From Sva-07 sp041685755 (lineage in GTDB: Bacteria; Actinomycetota; Acidimicrobiia; Acidimicrobiales; Ilumatobacteraceae), in the NCBI GenBank assembly GCA_041685755.1, contig JAWLFC010000058.1:1-17613 (forward strand): a DNA stretch of 17,613 nt, in the 5' to 3' direction. Positions 1 to 5,868 of this stretch are shown piece after piece. Below the pieces are notes generated by a model. It saw only the letters and a list, made by a program, of their open reading frames with translations. It did not search any database and was not told the origin of the DNA. Numbering within the stretch: the first letter of the stretch is position 1; each line of letters begins with the position of its first letter. The position numbers and the translations under genes were made by a program.

Positions 1-62
1 TCGCCGGTGTCGCCGGTGTCGAGGATGGAGTGGGGGGTCGTACCCGGGGCGAGCCTGGTCAT
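1..62 (-). CDS. Start of an unknown gene downstream of pth (partial)
   Basis: An ATG at 62-60 overlaps the TGA stop of pth in an ATGA junction, the usual sign of translational coupling. The frame stays open to the window edge for 20 codons and begins MTRLAPGTTPHSIL, followed by a short Asp-Thr-Gly repeat. This is too little to assign a family. In related genomes mfd is often found near pth, but nothing in these residues shows that. The overlap makes a real gene more likely than chance, but only the missing remainder can settle it. Confidence 0.4.
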   Translation of the reverse strand, partial: MTRLAPGTTPHSILDTGDTG

Positions 63-679
63 CGGGTGCTGTTGTACCGCTGCATCGCGGCATCGACACC
101 TCGGGCCACGATCAACTCGGCGGCGTCGGCGGCGTCGGCGATGCGCACGTCGAGCAGTTCGCGCTCGGCCTTGGGGACCTTCGACAGCACGTGCCCCTTG
201 CCGACGTCCTTGTGGTCGGGCTTGCCGACGCCGATGCGAATGCGCAGGTAGTCCTGCGTCTTGAGGTGCTGGGTGATCGAGCGCAGCCCGTTGTGGCCGG
301 CGAGGCCGCCGCCGGCCTTGATCTTCAGTTCGCCGGGCGGCAGGTCGAGTTCGTCCTGGATGACGATGATCTGCTCGGGGACCTCGATCCGGTAGCGCCG
401 CACGAGCGAGCTGACGGACTGGCCGGAGTCGTTCATGAACGTGATGGGAAAGGCGAGCACGATTCGTTCGTCGCCGTCGGGTCCCGGCAGTCGGGTCTCG
501 GCCACCAGCGCGTTGTCGCGACCGCCCTTGAGCGTGACGCCTCGTCGCTCGGCGAGGAGCCGGACCGCCTCTTCGCCGACGTTGTGACGCGTGCGGGCGT
601 ACTTCTCGCCGGGGTTGCCGAGCCCGACGATCAACCAGTCGTACGGCTCGCCCTTGCCGACACGTCCGAACAACCCCAT
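59..679 (-). CDS. pth: Peptidyl-tRNA hydrolase
   Basis: This enzyme releases stalled peptidyl-tRNAs by cutting the ester between peptide and tRNA in the cytoplasm. The 206 residues match the usual family length of about 190-205. After a short lead of about 13 residues comes the signature VGLGNPGEKYARTRHNVG, in which His32 corresponds to the catalytic histidine. PITFMNDSG carries the tRNA-binding asparagine, and IQDELDLPPG carries the conserved aspartate. GGLAGHNGLRSI is the next conserved loop. The ATG at 679 follows a G-rich stretch (GGGGGCG) that can serve as ribosome binding site. The gene lies 138 bp downstream of rplY on the same strand, a pairing common in actinobacteria, and a 53-bp palindromic repeat sits between them. 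The stop overlaps the next start. Identification is secure. Confidence 0.97.
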   Translation of the reverse strand: MGLFGRVGKGEPYDWLIVGLGNPGEKYARTRHNVGEEAVRLLAERRGVTLKGGRDNALVAETRLPGPDGDERIVLAFPITFMNDSGQSVSSLVRRYRIEVPEQIIVIQDELDLPPGELKIKAGGGLAGHNGLRSITQHLKTQDYLRIRIGVGKPDHKDVGKGHVLSKVPKAERELLDVRIADAADAAELIVARGVDAAMQRYNSTR

Positions 680-705
680 CAGCGCCCCCGAACCATCGCC
701 CCCAC

Positions 706-758
706 CCGAAAAATCGCGGTGCCGTTGCGCTCAGCGCAATCGGAGCGCGACATTTCGG
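706..758 (+). repeat. 53-bp palindromic repeat, copy 1
   Basis: This 53-bp element begins CCGAAAAATC and ends CATTTCGG, so its outermost six bases are inverted. At its centre TTGCGC (725-730) pairs with GCGCAA (734-739) around TCA. It lies between the rplY stop and the pth start. It is about 85% identical to copy 2 by direct count (45 of 53). Read along the minus-strand transcript, the hairpin is followed by GCGATTTTTCGG, so it could act as a weak terminator or attenuator between rplY and pth. The function is inferred; the repeat and its symmetry are seen directly. Confidence 0.85.
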
Positions 759-817
759 TGGGTGGACGGGTCGTGATCCGTTCGTGGCGACCGGTCATCG
801 GGCCGGTGCCGAGTCCG

Positions 818-1483
818 TCACTCGCCGTCGGAATCGGCGGCGGCCTCGGCGCTCGCGCCGGGCTCACCTTCGCCGGCTTCGGCGGCGGCTTCTTCGGCGG
901 CAGCTTCCTCGGCGTCGAGGACGGGCGTGCGCATGGTCAGCACGGTGACCACGGGTGTCTCGGGATCTGCTTCGGCGGTCACACCGGAGGGCAGGGGGAT
1001 GTCCTCGACGCGGATCACGGTGTCCATGGTCATCGTCGAGATGTCGATCGTGACGCCGTCGGGGATGCTGCGCGGCGTGGTGCGGACCTCGAGTTCCTGC
1101 ATCGCGAGGTCGACGAGGCCGCCGTGGGCGGAGACGTCCTTGGCTTCGCCGTCGAGGTGGATGGGGATCGACACCACGATCTCCTCGTTGAGGTTGACCT
1201 GGATGAAGTCGATGTGCTGCACCGACCGCTTGACCGGGTGGCGCTGGATGTCCTTGATCAGCGACGGGTAGACCGTGCCGTCGACGGTGAGATCGAGGAT
1301 CGTGTTCATGCCCGATCCGCCCGAGAGTGCCTGGCGCAGCTCGCGCCGGTCGACCGACACGGTGATCGGATCCATCCCGTGGCCGTAGACGACGGCAGGG
1401 ATCTTGCCTTCGGCGCGGAGGCGCCGGGCGTCGGAGCTTCCGGCGCGGCGTCCGGTTTCGGCTTGGAGAACGGTTTCGGTCAT
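818..1483 (-). CDS. rplY: Large ribosomal subunit protein bL25, CTC/TL5 type
   Basis: The product binds 5S rRNA in the 50S subunit. Its 221 residues have the long CTC/TL5 architecture. Residues 1-90 are the L25 domain, with RRLRAEGKIPAVVYGHG and RHPVKRSVQHIDFIQV. Residues 95-190 are the TL5 beta domain (VSIPIHLDGEA, LEVRTTPRSIPDGVTIDIS). The tail of roughly 35 residues is acidic and alanine rich, as in many high-GC actinobacteria. I chose the ATG at 1483 because MTETVLQAETGRR is the normal family start; the frame is open 13 codons further, but with no family-like residues. A GGAAG lies 10 nt upstream. The gene precedes pth, with one 53-bp repeat before it and one after it. The family call is certain; the start is likely. 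Confidence 0.96.
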   Translation of the reverse strand: MTETVLQAETGRRAGSSDARRLRAEGKIPAVVYGHGMDPITVSVDRRELRQALSGGSGMNTILDLTVDGTVYPSLIKDIQRHPVKRSVQHIDFIQVNLNEEIVVSIPIHLDGEAKDVSAHGGLVDLAMQELEVRTTPRSIPDGVTIDISTMTMDTVIRVEDIPLPSGVTAEADPETPVVTVLTMRTPVLDAEEAAAEEAAAEAGEGEPGASAEAAADSDGE

Positions 1484-1610
1484 GGTGATCGGGCTTCCAT
1501 CGAATCTCGTGACGACGCCCACACACCGGACGTCAGGTCGTTACGGCAGCATCCCAATCTACCGTCGCGTTCGCCCATCCCCTCCCGGCGCCACCCGGCC
1601 ACACCATCAA

Positions 1611-1663
1611 CCGAAAAATCCCGCTGGCGTTGCGCTCAGCGCAACCGTGACGCGCCATTTCGG
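1611..1663 (+). repeat. 53-bp palindromic repeat, copy 2
   Basis: It shares CCGAAAAATC, TTGCGCTCAGCGCAA and CATTTCGG with copy 1 and has the same orientation. The hairpin (1630-1635 with 1639-1644, loop TCA at 1636-1638) lies at the 3' end of the DUF559 gene. The minus-strand loop bases TGA are that gene's stop codon, and the last 10 or so codons come from the repeat. The minus-strand transcript then reads GGGATTTTTCGG after the stem, a terminator-like arrangement. Confidence 0.87.
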
Positions 1664-2589
1664 GGTGAGGACCCGAGGGAGTCGTAGATGCGGCGGACCT
1701 GCCGGGCGGCGGACGCGAAATCGGAACGGATCGACTCGTCGAAGCGGACGACCTGCCAGCCCAGCTCCACGCACGCTCGATCTCGTGCCTGGTCGCGCCG
1801 GACCGCGAGGCTTCCGCTGTGGAACGCGCCGTGTCCGGGTTCCACCGCCAGCTTGACCTCGGGCCAGGCGATGTCGAGATGGATGACCTCGCCGTTCTGC
1901 AACCTCAGGGGGTACTGGCGCTCGGGCGGGGGCAGACCGATGGCCTCGATCGCCTCGATCAAGCGGCGTTCGAGGTTGCTCTGGGTCGCCCGGGTGCGTC
2001 CGATCGCGCCGTCCAACCAGGTCTCGAGTCGCAGCACGCCGTCCTTGCCGCGACAGCGGTGGCGTTCCAGGTAGTCCATGGCCGATGGGGGATCGATGAG
2101 ACCGAGATTCCACGCATCCTCGGCGGCGCGATCGAATCGATGCTGGTTGAACGTCGCTGCCAAGCCCCACAGCATGCGCATCGGAGTGGCGACGACGAGT
2201 CCGTCGTCGAGGGCCTGGCGGTCGGCGGACTCGTCGTACCACCGGGTGATGTGGAGGTCGGCCCAGGGCGGCAGGGTGCGCCGGAACGACCGCGGTGCGG
2301 TGTAGTTGACCGGATCGTCGGGCATGGCGCGCAGGCCGAAGAGGCGGCCGGCGGTCGTGCTGCCGATGAAGCCGGCGGAGTCGGCCTGGAGCTGGAGGGT
2401 CATGCACCGCTGGCGGAACGTCGGCGGTGACGACGCGATGCGCACGACGCCGACCGCCACGTCGACCAGCTGCCCGCGCCGACGGGCGCGGGTGATCGCC
2501 GACGGGCTCCGGCCCATGAGCGCGAGTTGTCGGGTCGCCACCACGCCGTGTTGGCGTGCGGCGAGGGTCAGCACGTCGTCATCGAGCAC
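1636..2589 (-). CDS. AbiEi-like winged-helix and DUF559 (Vsr-fold) domain protein
   Basis: This 317-residue protein has two parts. Residues 1-100 resemble the AbiEi antitoxin-type winged helix (LAARQHGVVATRQLALMG, then SPSAITRARRRGQLVDVAVG). Residues 203-305 resemble the DUF559 domain, a restriction-endonuclease-like fold related to Vsr. There SNLERRLIEAIEAIGLPPPE leads into HLDIAWPEVKLAVEPGHGAFH, where Asp239, Glu250 and His257 are candidate metal ligands, and LGWQVVRFDESI closes the fold. No partner toxin lies beside it, so a toxin-antitoxin role is not supported here. It starts with GTG after only a weak GGGT, and other starts are possible. It occupies the place of lpqT in M. tuberculosis between prs and rplY. 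Inverted copies of the 53-bp repeat flank it, and its stop codon lies inside one of them. Biological role unknown. Confidence 0.85.
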   Translation of the reverse strand: MLDDDVLTLAARQHGVVATRQLALMGRSPSAITRARRRGQLVDVAVGVVRIASSPPTFRQRCMTLQLQADSAGFIGSTTAGRLFGLRAMPDDPVNYTAPRSFRRTLPPWADLHITRWYDESADRQALDDGLVVATPMRMLWGLAATFNQHRFDRAAEDAWNLGLIDPPSAMDYLERHRCRGKDGVLRLETWLDGAIGRTRATQSNLERRLIEAIEAIGLPPPERQYPLRLQNGEVIHLDIAWPEVKLAVEPGHGAFHSGSLAVRRDQARDRACVELGWQVVRFDESIRSDFASAARQVRRIYDSLGSSPRNGASRLR

Positions 2590-2631
2590 ACCCGCAAGTG
2601 GGCGACGGGAACCTCGCAGCGGAGACTCCCC

Positions 2632-2684
2632 CCGAAATGGCGCGCTGTGATTGCGCCGAGCGCAATCACAGCGGGATTTTTCGG
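2632..2684 (-). repeat. 53-bp palindromic repeat, copy 3 (inverted)
   Basis: Read on the minus strand it begins CCGAAAAATC and ends CATTTCGG, so it is inverted relative to copies 1 and 2. It has the best stem of the three: 2643-2656 pairs perfectly with 2660-2673 (14 bp) around a three-base loop. The T5 run follows the stem on the plus strand, so it is not in terminator polarity for the minus-strand genes. It fills the junction between the prs stop and the DUF559 start. Confidence 0.88.
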
Positions 2685-2695
2685 TGGGGGGCGAG

Positions 2696-3685
2696 TCAGG
2701 CGAGGTTCTCGCCGTCGAAGATGTCGCTGACGCTGGTGTCGTCGAACACGGCGCCGAGCGCCTCGGCGATCAGCGGCGCCACCGACAGCACCTCGATCTT
2801 GTCGAGCTGCTTCTCCGGCGGCAGCGGCAAGGTGTTGGTCAGCACGATGCGCTCCAGCGGCGCGTTCTTCAACCGGTCGATCGCCGGGCCCGACAGCACG
2901 CCGTGCGTGGCCATCGCCCACACCTCGCTCGCCCCCCGCTCGACGAGCAGCTCCGCCGCGGCGCAGATCGTGCCGGCGGTGTCGATCATGTCGTCGGTGA
3001 GTACGCACAGGCGCCCCTCGACGTCGCCCATCACCTCGGCGGCCTCGGCGACGTTGGTCGAGCCCTTCGGCCGGCGCTTGTAGATGAAGGCCAGGTCGGC
3101 GCCGCAGTCGACGAGGTGCTGCGCCATGCGCTCGGCGACCTTGATGCGCCCGGCGTCGGGCGACACGATCACCGGTGTCCGGCCGTGGGCGCGGATGTAC
3201 TGCTCGAGCACCGGCATCGCCGTGAGATGGTCGACCGGCCCGTCGAAGAACCCCTGGATCTGCCCCGAGTGCAGGTCGATCGAGATCATCCGCTTCGCGC
3301 CGGCGGCGAGGAACATGTCGGCGATCAGCCGGGCCGTGATCGGCTCGCGGCCCTCGGCCTTGCGGTCCTGGCGGGCGTAGCCGTAGAAGGGGCACACGGC
3401 GGTGATCCGTTTGGCGGAAGCCCGGGCGGCGGCGTCGATCATGATCAGGTGCTCCATGATCGAGTCGTTGACCGAGCGGTCGTCGACGCCGTAGTGGCTC
3501 TGGATCACGAACACGTCCGAGCCGCGAATCGACTCGCCGAAGCGGCAACGCACCTCGCCGTTGGCGAACTCGACGAGGTTGTCGTGGCCGAGTTCGATGT
3601 TGAGGTGGGCAGCGACCTCCTGGGCCAGCTCGGGGTGGGTGCGGCCCGTGTACAAGGCGAGCCGTTTGGTCGTGACCTTCTCCAT
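2696..3685 (-). CDS. prs: Ribose-phosphate pyrophosphokinase (PRPP synthetase)
   Basis: Prs transfers pyrophosphate from ATP to ribose 5-phosphate. The PRPP it makes feeds purine, pyrimidine, histidine, tryptophan and NAD synthesis. The 329-residue protein begins MEKVTTKRLALYTGRTHPEL. It contains NGEVRCRFGESIRGSDVFVIQ, the ATP/ribose-5-phosphate region YGYARQDRKAEGREPITARL, the divalent-metal motif DLHSGQIQGFFDGPVDHL, and the PRPP loop LTDDMIDTAGTICAA. Most family members have about 310-330 residues. The ATG at 3685 follows GGGGAGG at 12 nt. The frame is open further upstream across the glmU junction, but those residues do not resemble Prs. glmU ends 37 bp upstream on the same strand, the conserved actinobacterial glmU-prs pair. 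Certain. Confidence 0.97.
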   Translation of the reverse strand: MEKVTTKRLALYTGRTHPELAQEVAAHLNIELGHDNLVEFANGEVRCRFGESIRGSDVFVIQSHYGVDDRSVNDSIMEHLIMIDAAARASAKRITAVCPFYGYARQDRKAEGREPITARLIADMFLAAGAKRMISIDLHSGQIQGFFDGPVDHLTAMPVLEQYIRAHGRTPVIVSPDAGRIKVAERMAQHLVDCGADLAFIYKRRPKGSTNVAEAAEVMGDVEGRLCVLTDDMIDTAGTICAAAELLVERGASEVWAMATHGVLSGPAIDRLKNAPLERIVLTNTLPLPPEKQLDKIEVLSVAPLIAEALGAVFDDTSVSDIFDGENLA

Positions 3686-3722
3686 GAGATGTGACGTCCT
3701 CCCCGACGTGGTCCGGCCGTGC

Positions 3723-4808
3723 TCAGCCGACAGGTGCAGTGTAGAACGCTCCGGTCGTTGCGTTCGCAGCGACCGAGCTGCCGGCGGGCAGGTGGGCGTA
3801 CGGGCCGACGGTGGCGCCGGGCCCGATCTCGGCGTCGTGGCCGACGGTGTGTTCGACGACGGCGCCACGGCCGACCGCGCAGTCGTCGAGGCGGGTGTCG
3901 GGGCCGATGTCGCAGCCGTCGCCGATCGCCGTGGTGCCCTGCAGGATCGTGCCCGGGTAGAGCGTGACGTCGCGGCCGATCGACACGGTGACGTCGACGA
4001 AGGTCTGGCGGGGATCGAGCATCGTGACGCCGTTGAGCAGCCAGTGGCGGTTGGTCCGTGAGCGCAGTTCCCGTTCGGCGAGTGCGAGCTGCCAGCGGTC
4101 GTTGACGCCCTGGGTCTCGCCCTCGGGCGCCTGGACGCAGCCGATGCGATGTCCCATCGTGCCGAGCACCGACACGACCTCGGTCAGGTAGTACTCGCCG
4201 TGGACGTTGCCGGTGGTCAGCTTGCGCAGCGCCGGGCCGAGGAGGTCACGGCGGAACGCGTAGATCGACGTGCACACCTCCTTGACGTCGAGTTCGTCCG
4301 GGGCGGCGTCGCGGTCTTCGACGATGCGGGCGGCCTGGCCGTCGGGCTTGCGGATCACGCGCCCGTAGCCGGTCGGGTCGTCCATCACGCTCGTGAGCAG
4401 CGTCGCCGCGTTGGAGCACTCGAGGTGGACGTCGACGAGCTCGCGCAGCGTCTCGGGTCGCAGGAGGGGGGTGTCGCCGGGCAGCACGACGATGGTCGAT
4501 TCGTCGTCGTAGTCGTCGCCGGTCAGTGCCGTCATGCCGGTCGACGCGGCGTCGCCGGTGCCGTTCTGTTCGTGCTGTTCGACGAAGGCGACGTTGGCCC
4601 AGTCGGGGGCGAGTTGCTGGACCTTCTTGGTGACCTGCTCGGCGCCGTGGCCGACGACCACGGCGGTGCGGTGTGGGTGCAGCCCTTCGAGGGCGTGGAT
4701 CACGTGCAGGATCATGGCCCGCCCGCAGATCAGGTGCAGCGGCTTGGGGCGGCTCGACTTCATCCGAGCCCCTTCGCCGGCAGCGAGCACGATGGCTTGA
4801 ACGCTCAT
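3723..4808 (-). CDS. glmU: GlmU-like N-acetylglucosamine-1-phosphate uridylyltransferase, short form
   Basis: GlmU normally acetylates glucosamine 1-phosphate and then makes UDP-GlcNAc for peptidoglycan. The nucleotidyltransferase half is intact: LAAGEGARMKSSRPKPLH for nucleotide binding, EQNGTGDAAS, LPGDTPLL, DPTGYGRVIR, HGEYYLTEVV and GVNDRWQLALAE. After residue 250 a left-handed beta-helix begins (VSIGRDVTLYPGTILQG, IGDGCDIGPDTRL), but the protein stops at 361 residues with FYTAPVG, against about 456 in E. coli. It therefore ends before the segment carrying the acetyltransferase His363, Tyr366 and Asn377 (E. coli numbering). The Arg333 and Lys351 equivalents are also not visible. The stop is followed directly by prs, so no detached remainder exists. 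The ATG lies only 3 nt from the tRNA-Gln 3' end. The uridylyltransferase call is firm; bifunctionality is doubtful. Confidence 0.9.
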   Translation of the reverse strand: MSVQAIVLAAGEGARMKSSRPKPLHLICGRAMILHVIHALEGLHPHRTAVVVGHGAEQVTKKVQQLAPDWANVAFVEQHEQNGTGDAASTGMTALTGDDYDDESTIVVLPGDTPLLRPETLRELVDVHLECSNAATLLTSVMDDPTGYGRVIRKPDGQAARIVEDRDAAPDELDVKEVCTSIYAFRRDLLGPALRKLTTGNVHGEYYLTEVVSVLGTMGHRIGCVQAPEGETQGVNDRWQLALAERELRSRTNRHWLLNGVTMLDPRQTFVDVTVSIGRDVTLYPGTILQGTTAIGDGCDIGPDTRLDDCAVGRGAVVEHTVGHDAEIGPGATVGPYAHLPAGSSVAANATTGAFYTAPVG

Positions 4809-4811
4809 GGG

Positions 4812-4882
4812 CTCCGGGGAGAGGATTCGAACCCCTACACGCGGCACCAAAAACCGCTGTCCTACCATTAGACGACCCCGGA
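4812..4882 (-). tRNA. tRNA-Gln (anticodon TTG)
   Basis: The 71-nt gene folds as a full cloverleaf. The acceptor TCCGGGG pairs with CCCCGGA, and the D stem is GTCT/GGAC. The anticodon stem GCGGT/GCCGC encloses loop TTTTGGT with anticodon TTG, which reads CAA. The T arm is AGGGG TTCGAAT CCTCT. The discriminator is G and the next bases are CCC, so CCA is not encoded and must be added after processing. The glmU ATG begins three bases further on. Confidence 0.97.
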
Positions 4883-4938
4883 CTGGCCACGGCCCTGGCC
4901 CCGGCCGGGTGACGGTCGGGTGACGGTCCGCGTGGTTC

Positions 4939-4966
4939 ACGGTACCCCGCGTGGCAGGGGTTGCAA
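4939..4966 (-). promoter_or_regulatory. Candidate promoter for tRNA-Gln and glmU
   Basis: On the minus strand TTGCAA (4966-4961) is separated by 16 bp from TACCGT (4944-4939), a reasonable fit to a housekeeping -35 and TANNNT -10. Transcription would start near 4932, about 50 nt before the tRNA. TTGCAA is its own reverse complement and also lies in the spacer of the opposite promoter. Confidence 0.45.
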
Positions 4967-4979
4967 CGGCCGATAGCGT
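4951..4979 (+). promoter_or_regulatory. Candidate promoter for the bS22 gene
   Basis: GTGGCA (4951-4956), 17 bp, then TAGCGT (4974-4979), with the bS22 ATG 10 nt after the -10 box. A start about 7 nt past the box leaves a leader of only a few bases, so the mRNA would be nearly leaderless. No Shine-Dalgarno sequence is obvious, although GGCGGG lies in the 10 nt. Confidence 0.35.
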
Positions 4980-4989
4980 GGCGGGTCTT

Positions 4990-5082
4990 ATGGGTTCTCT
5001 GATCAAGAAGCGTCGCAAGCGCATGCGGAAGAAGAAGCACAAGAAGATGCTCCGCCGCACGCGCCATCAGCGTCGCAAGTAG
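4990..5082 (+). CDS. Small ribosomal subunit protein bS22 (AURKAIP1/COX24 domain)
   Basis: This 30-residue protein starts MGSLIKKRRKRMRKKK and ends RRTRHQRRK, with more than half of its residues Lys or Arg. It closely resembles the actinobacterial AURKAIP1/COX24-domain peptides. In the mycobacterial ribosome structures that peptide was named bS22, and its mitochondrial relative is mS38. It is expected to bind 16S rRNA in the 30S subunit. Too short for many gene finders, it is recognised here by sequence. It diverges from tRNA-Gln and converges on ispE, with the last 16 nt of both genes overlapping. Confidence 0.93.
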   Translation: MGSLIKKRRKRMRKKKHKKMLRRTRHQRRK

Positions 5083-5858
5083 TTCACCTCGTCCGCCGGC
5101 ACGGTTCGTGCCGTCAGCACCGTTGCGCCCTCGTCGACCAGATCGGCGAGGGCGTTGCCGTGTTCGCCCTCGGTGAACCAGGTCGCCCCGCTGCCGGCGA
5201 GGACCGGCGCCCGACCGATCCGCTCGCCGATGCGGTCTCGCCAGTGGGCGAGTCGCGGCTCGACGGCGATCGCTGCGGGCTCGAGGTCGTTGGGCCCGTC
5301 GGTCGTCGGCCCGCCGAGGTCGTCCCATGCCCGGTAGGCGGCGGGGGTGCTGACGGCGAGCGGCGGGATGACGAGGGTGAACGTCAGCGAGAGGTGGGCG
5401 AGCGGGTCGACGACCTCGCCGATGCCGCGCACCCGGGCGCGACCGCCGACGAGGCAGAACGCGATGTCGGCGCCGAGGCGTGACGCGGCCACCAGGTCGT
5501 CGACGCCGGTGCCGTGCCCGGCCCATCGCAGCGCAGCGGCGGCGTCCGCCGATCCGCCACCGAGGCCGCCGCCGTGGGGGATCCGCTTGTCGATCGTGAC
5601 CGCTGCGGTCCGCCCGGCGAGTCGCAGCGCCCTGGCGACGAGGTTGGAGTCGTCGGTCGGGACGCCCGCGGCGAACGGTCCGGTCGCGGCGATTCCGTCG
5701 CCGCCGGGGTCGATCGTCACGATGTCGTGGAGGTCGAGGCTGACCATCTCGGCGTCGATCAGGTGGTAGCCGTCGGGCCGGACACCGGTGATGCGCAGCG
5801 ATCGGGTCAGCTTGGCGTGGGCTCGGATCGGCGTCGCTGGCGAGTCCGGGGTGGGCAT
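5067..5858 (-). CDS. ispE: 4-diphosphocytidyl-2-C-methyl-D-erythritol kinase
   Basis: IspE is the ATP-dependent kinase of the MEP (non-mevalonate) isoprenoid pathway. The 263-residue protein is slightly short for the family. AHAKLTRSLRITGVRPDGYH is the N-terminal substrate motif with the catalytic lysine; Thr replaces the usual Asn that follows AKI. PHGGGLGGGSADAAAAL is the GHMP-kinase ATP loop. GADIAFCLVGGRARVRGIGE holds the catalytic aspartate, and LAGSGATWF is the C-terminal glycine motif. I chose the ATG at 5858, which sits 10 nt after the rsmA stop. The frame continues upstream into rsmA, but the residues there are unlike IspE. No clear ribosome binding site is visible, so it is probably coupled to rsmA. 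Gene order rsmA-ispE is typical of actinobacteria. Confidence 0.95.
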   Translation of the reverse strand: MPTPDSPATPIRAHAKLTRSLRITGVRPDGYHLIDAEMVSLDLHDIVTIDPGGDGIAATGPFAAGVPTDDSNLVARALRLAGRTAAVTIDKRIPHGGGLGGGSADAAAALRWAGHGTGVDDLVAASRLGADIAFCLVGGRARVRGIGEVVDPLAHLSLTFTLVIPPLAVSTPAAYRAWDDLGGPTTDGPNDLEPAAIAVEPRLAHWRDRIGERIGRAPVLAGSGATWFTEGEHGNALADLVDEGATVLTARTVPADEVNYLRR

Positions 5859-5868
5859 CGCGGCGACG

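Noticed and set aside
1484..1610. Promoter for rplY
   Set aside because: A TAGATT box on the minus strand exists, but no matching -35 at 16-18 bp was found, so it is not listed.
191..1687. Long open frame on the plus strand opposite pth and rplY
   Set aside because: High GC leaves antisense frames open. The residues resemble no family, and the opposite strand carries two certain genes.
1636..2589. Complete AbiE toxin-antitoxin system
   Set aside because: Only the AbiEi-like winged helix is present; no AbiEii-type nucleotidyltransferase is beside it.
706..2684. Conserved peptide CAERN..IFR encoded by the three 53-bp repeats
   Set aside because: The same pattern appears in translated frames of all three copies, but it follows from conservation of the hairpin. 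The frames have no shared start and lie between genes or at a gene's end.
1636..2684. Insertion sequence or transposon around the DUF559 gene
   Set aside because: The inverted flanking repeats look transposon-like, but no transposase is encoded, no target-site duplication is visible, and a third copy lies at the rplY/pth junction.
3723..4808. Frameshift explaining the short GlmU
   Set aside because: No residual acetyltransferase residues exist in any frame between the stop and prs, only 37 bp later.
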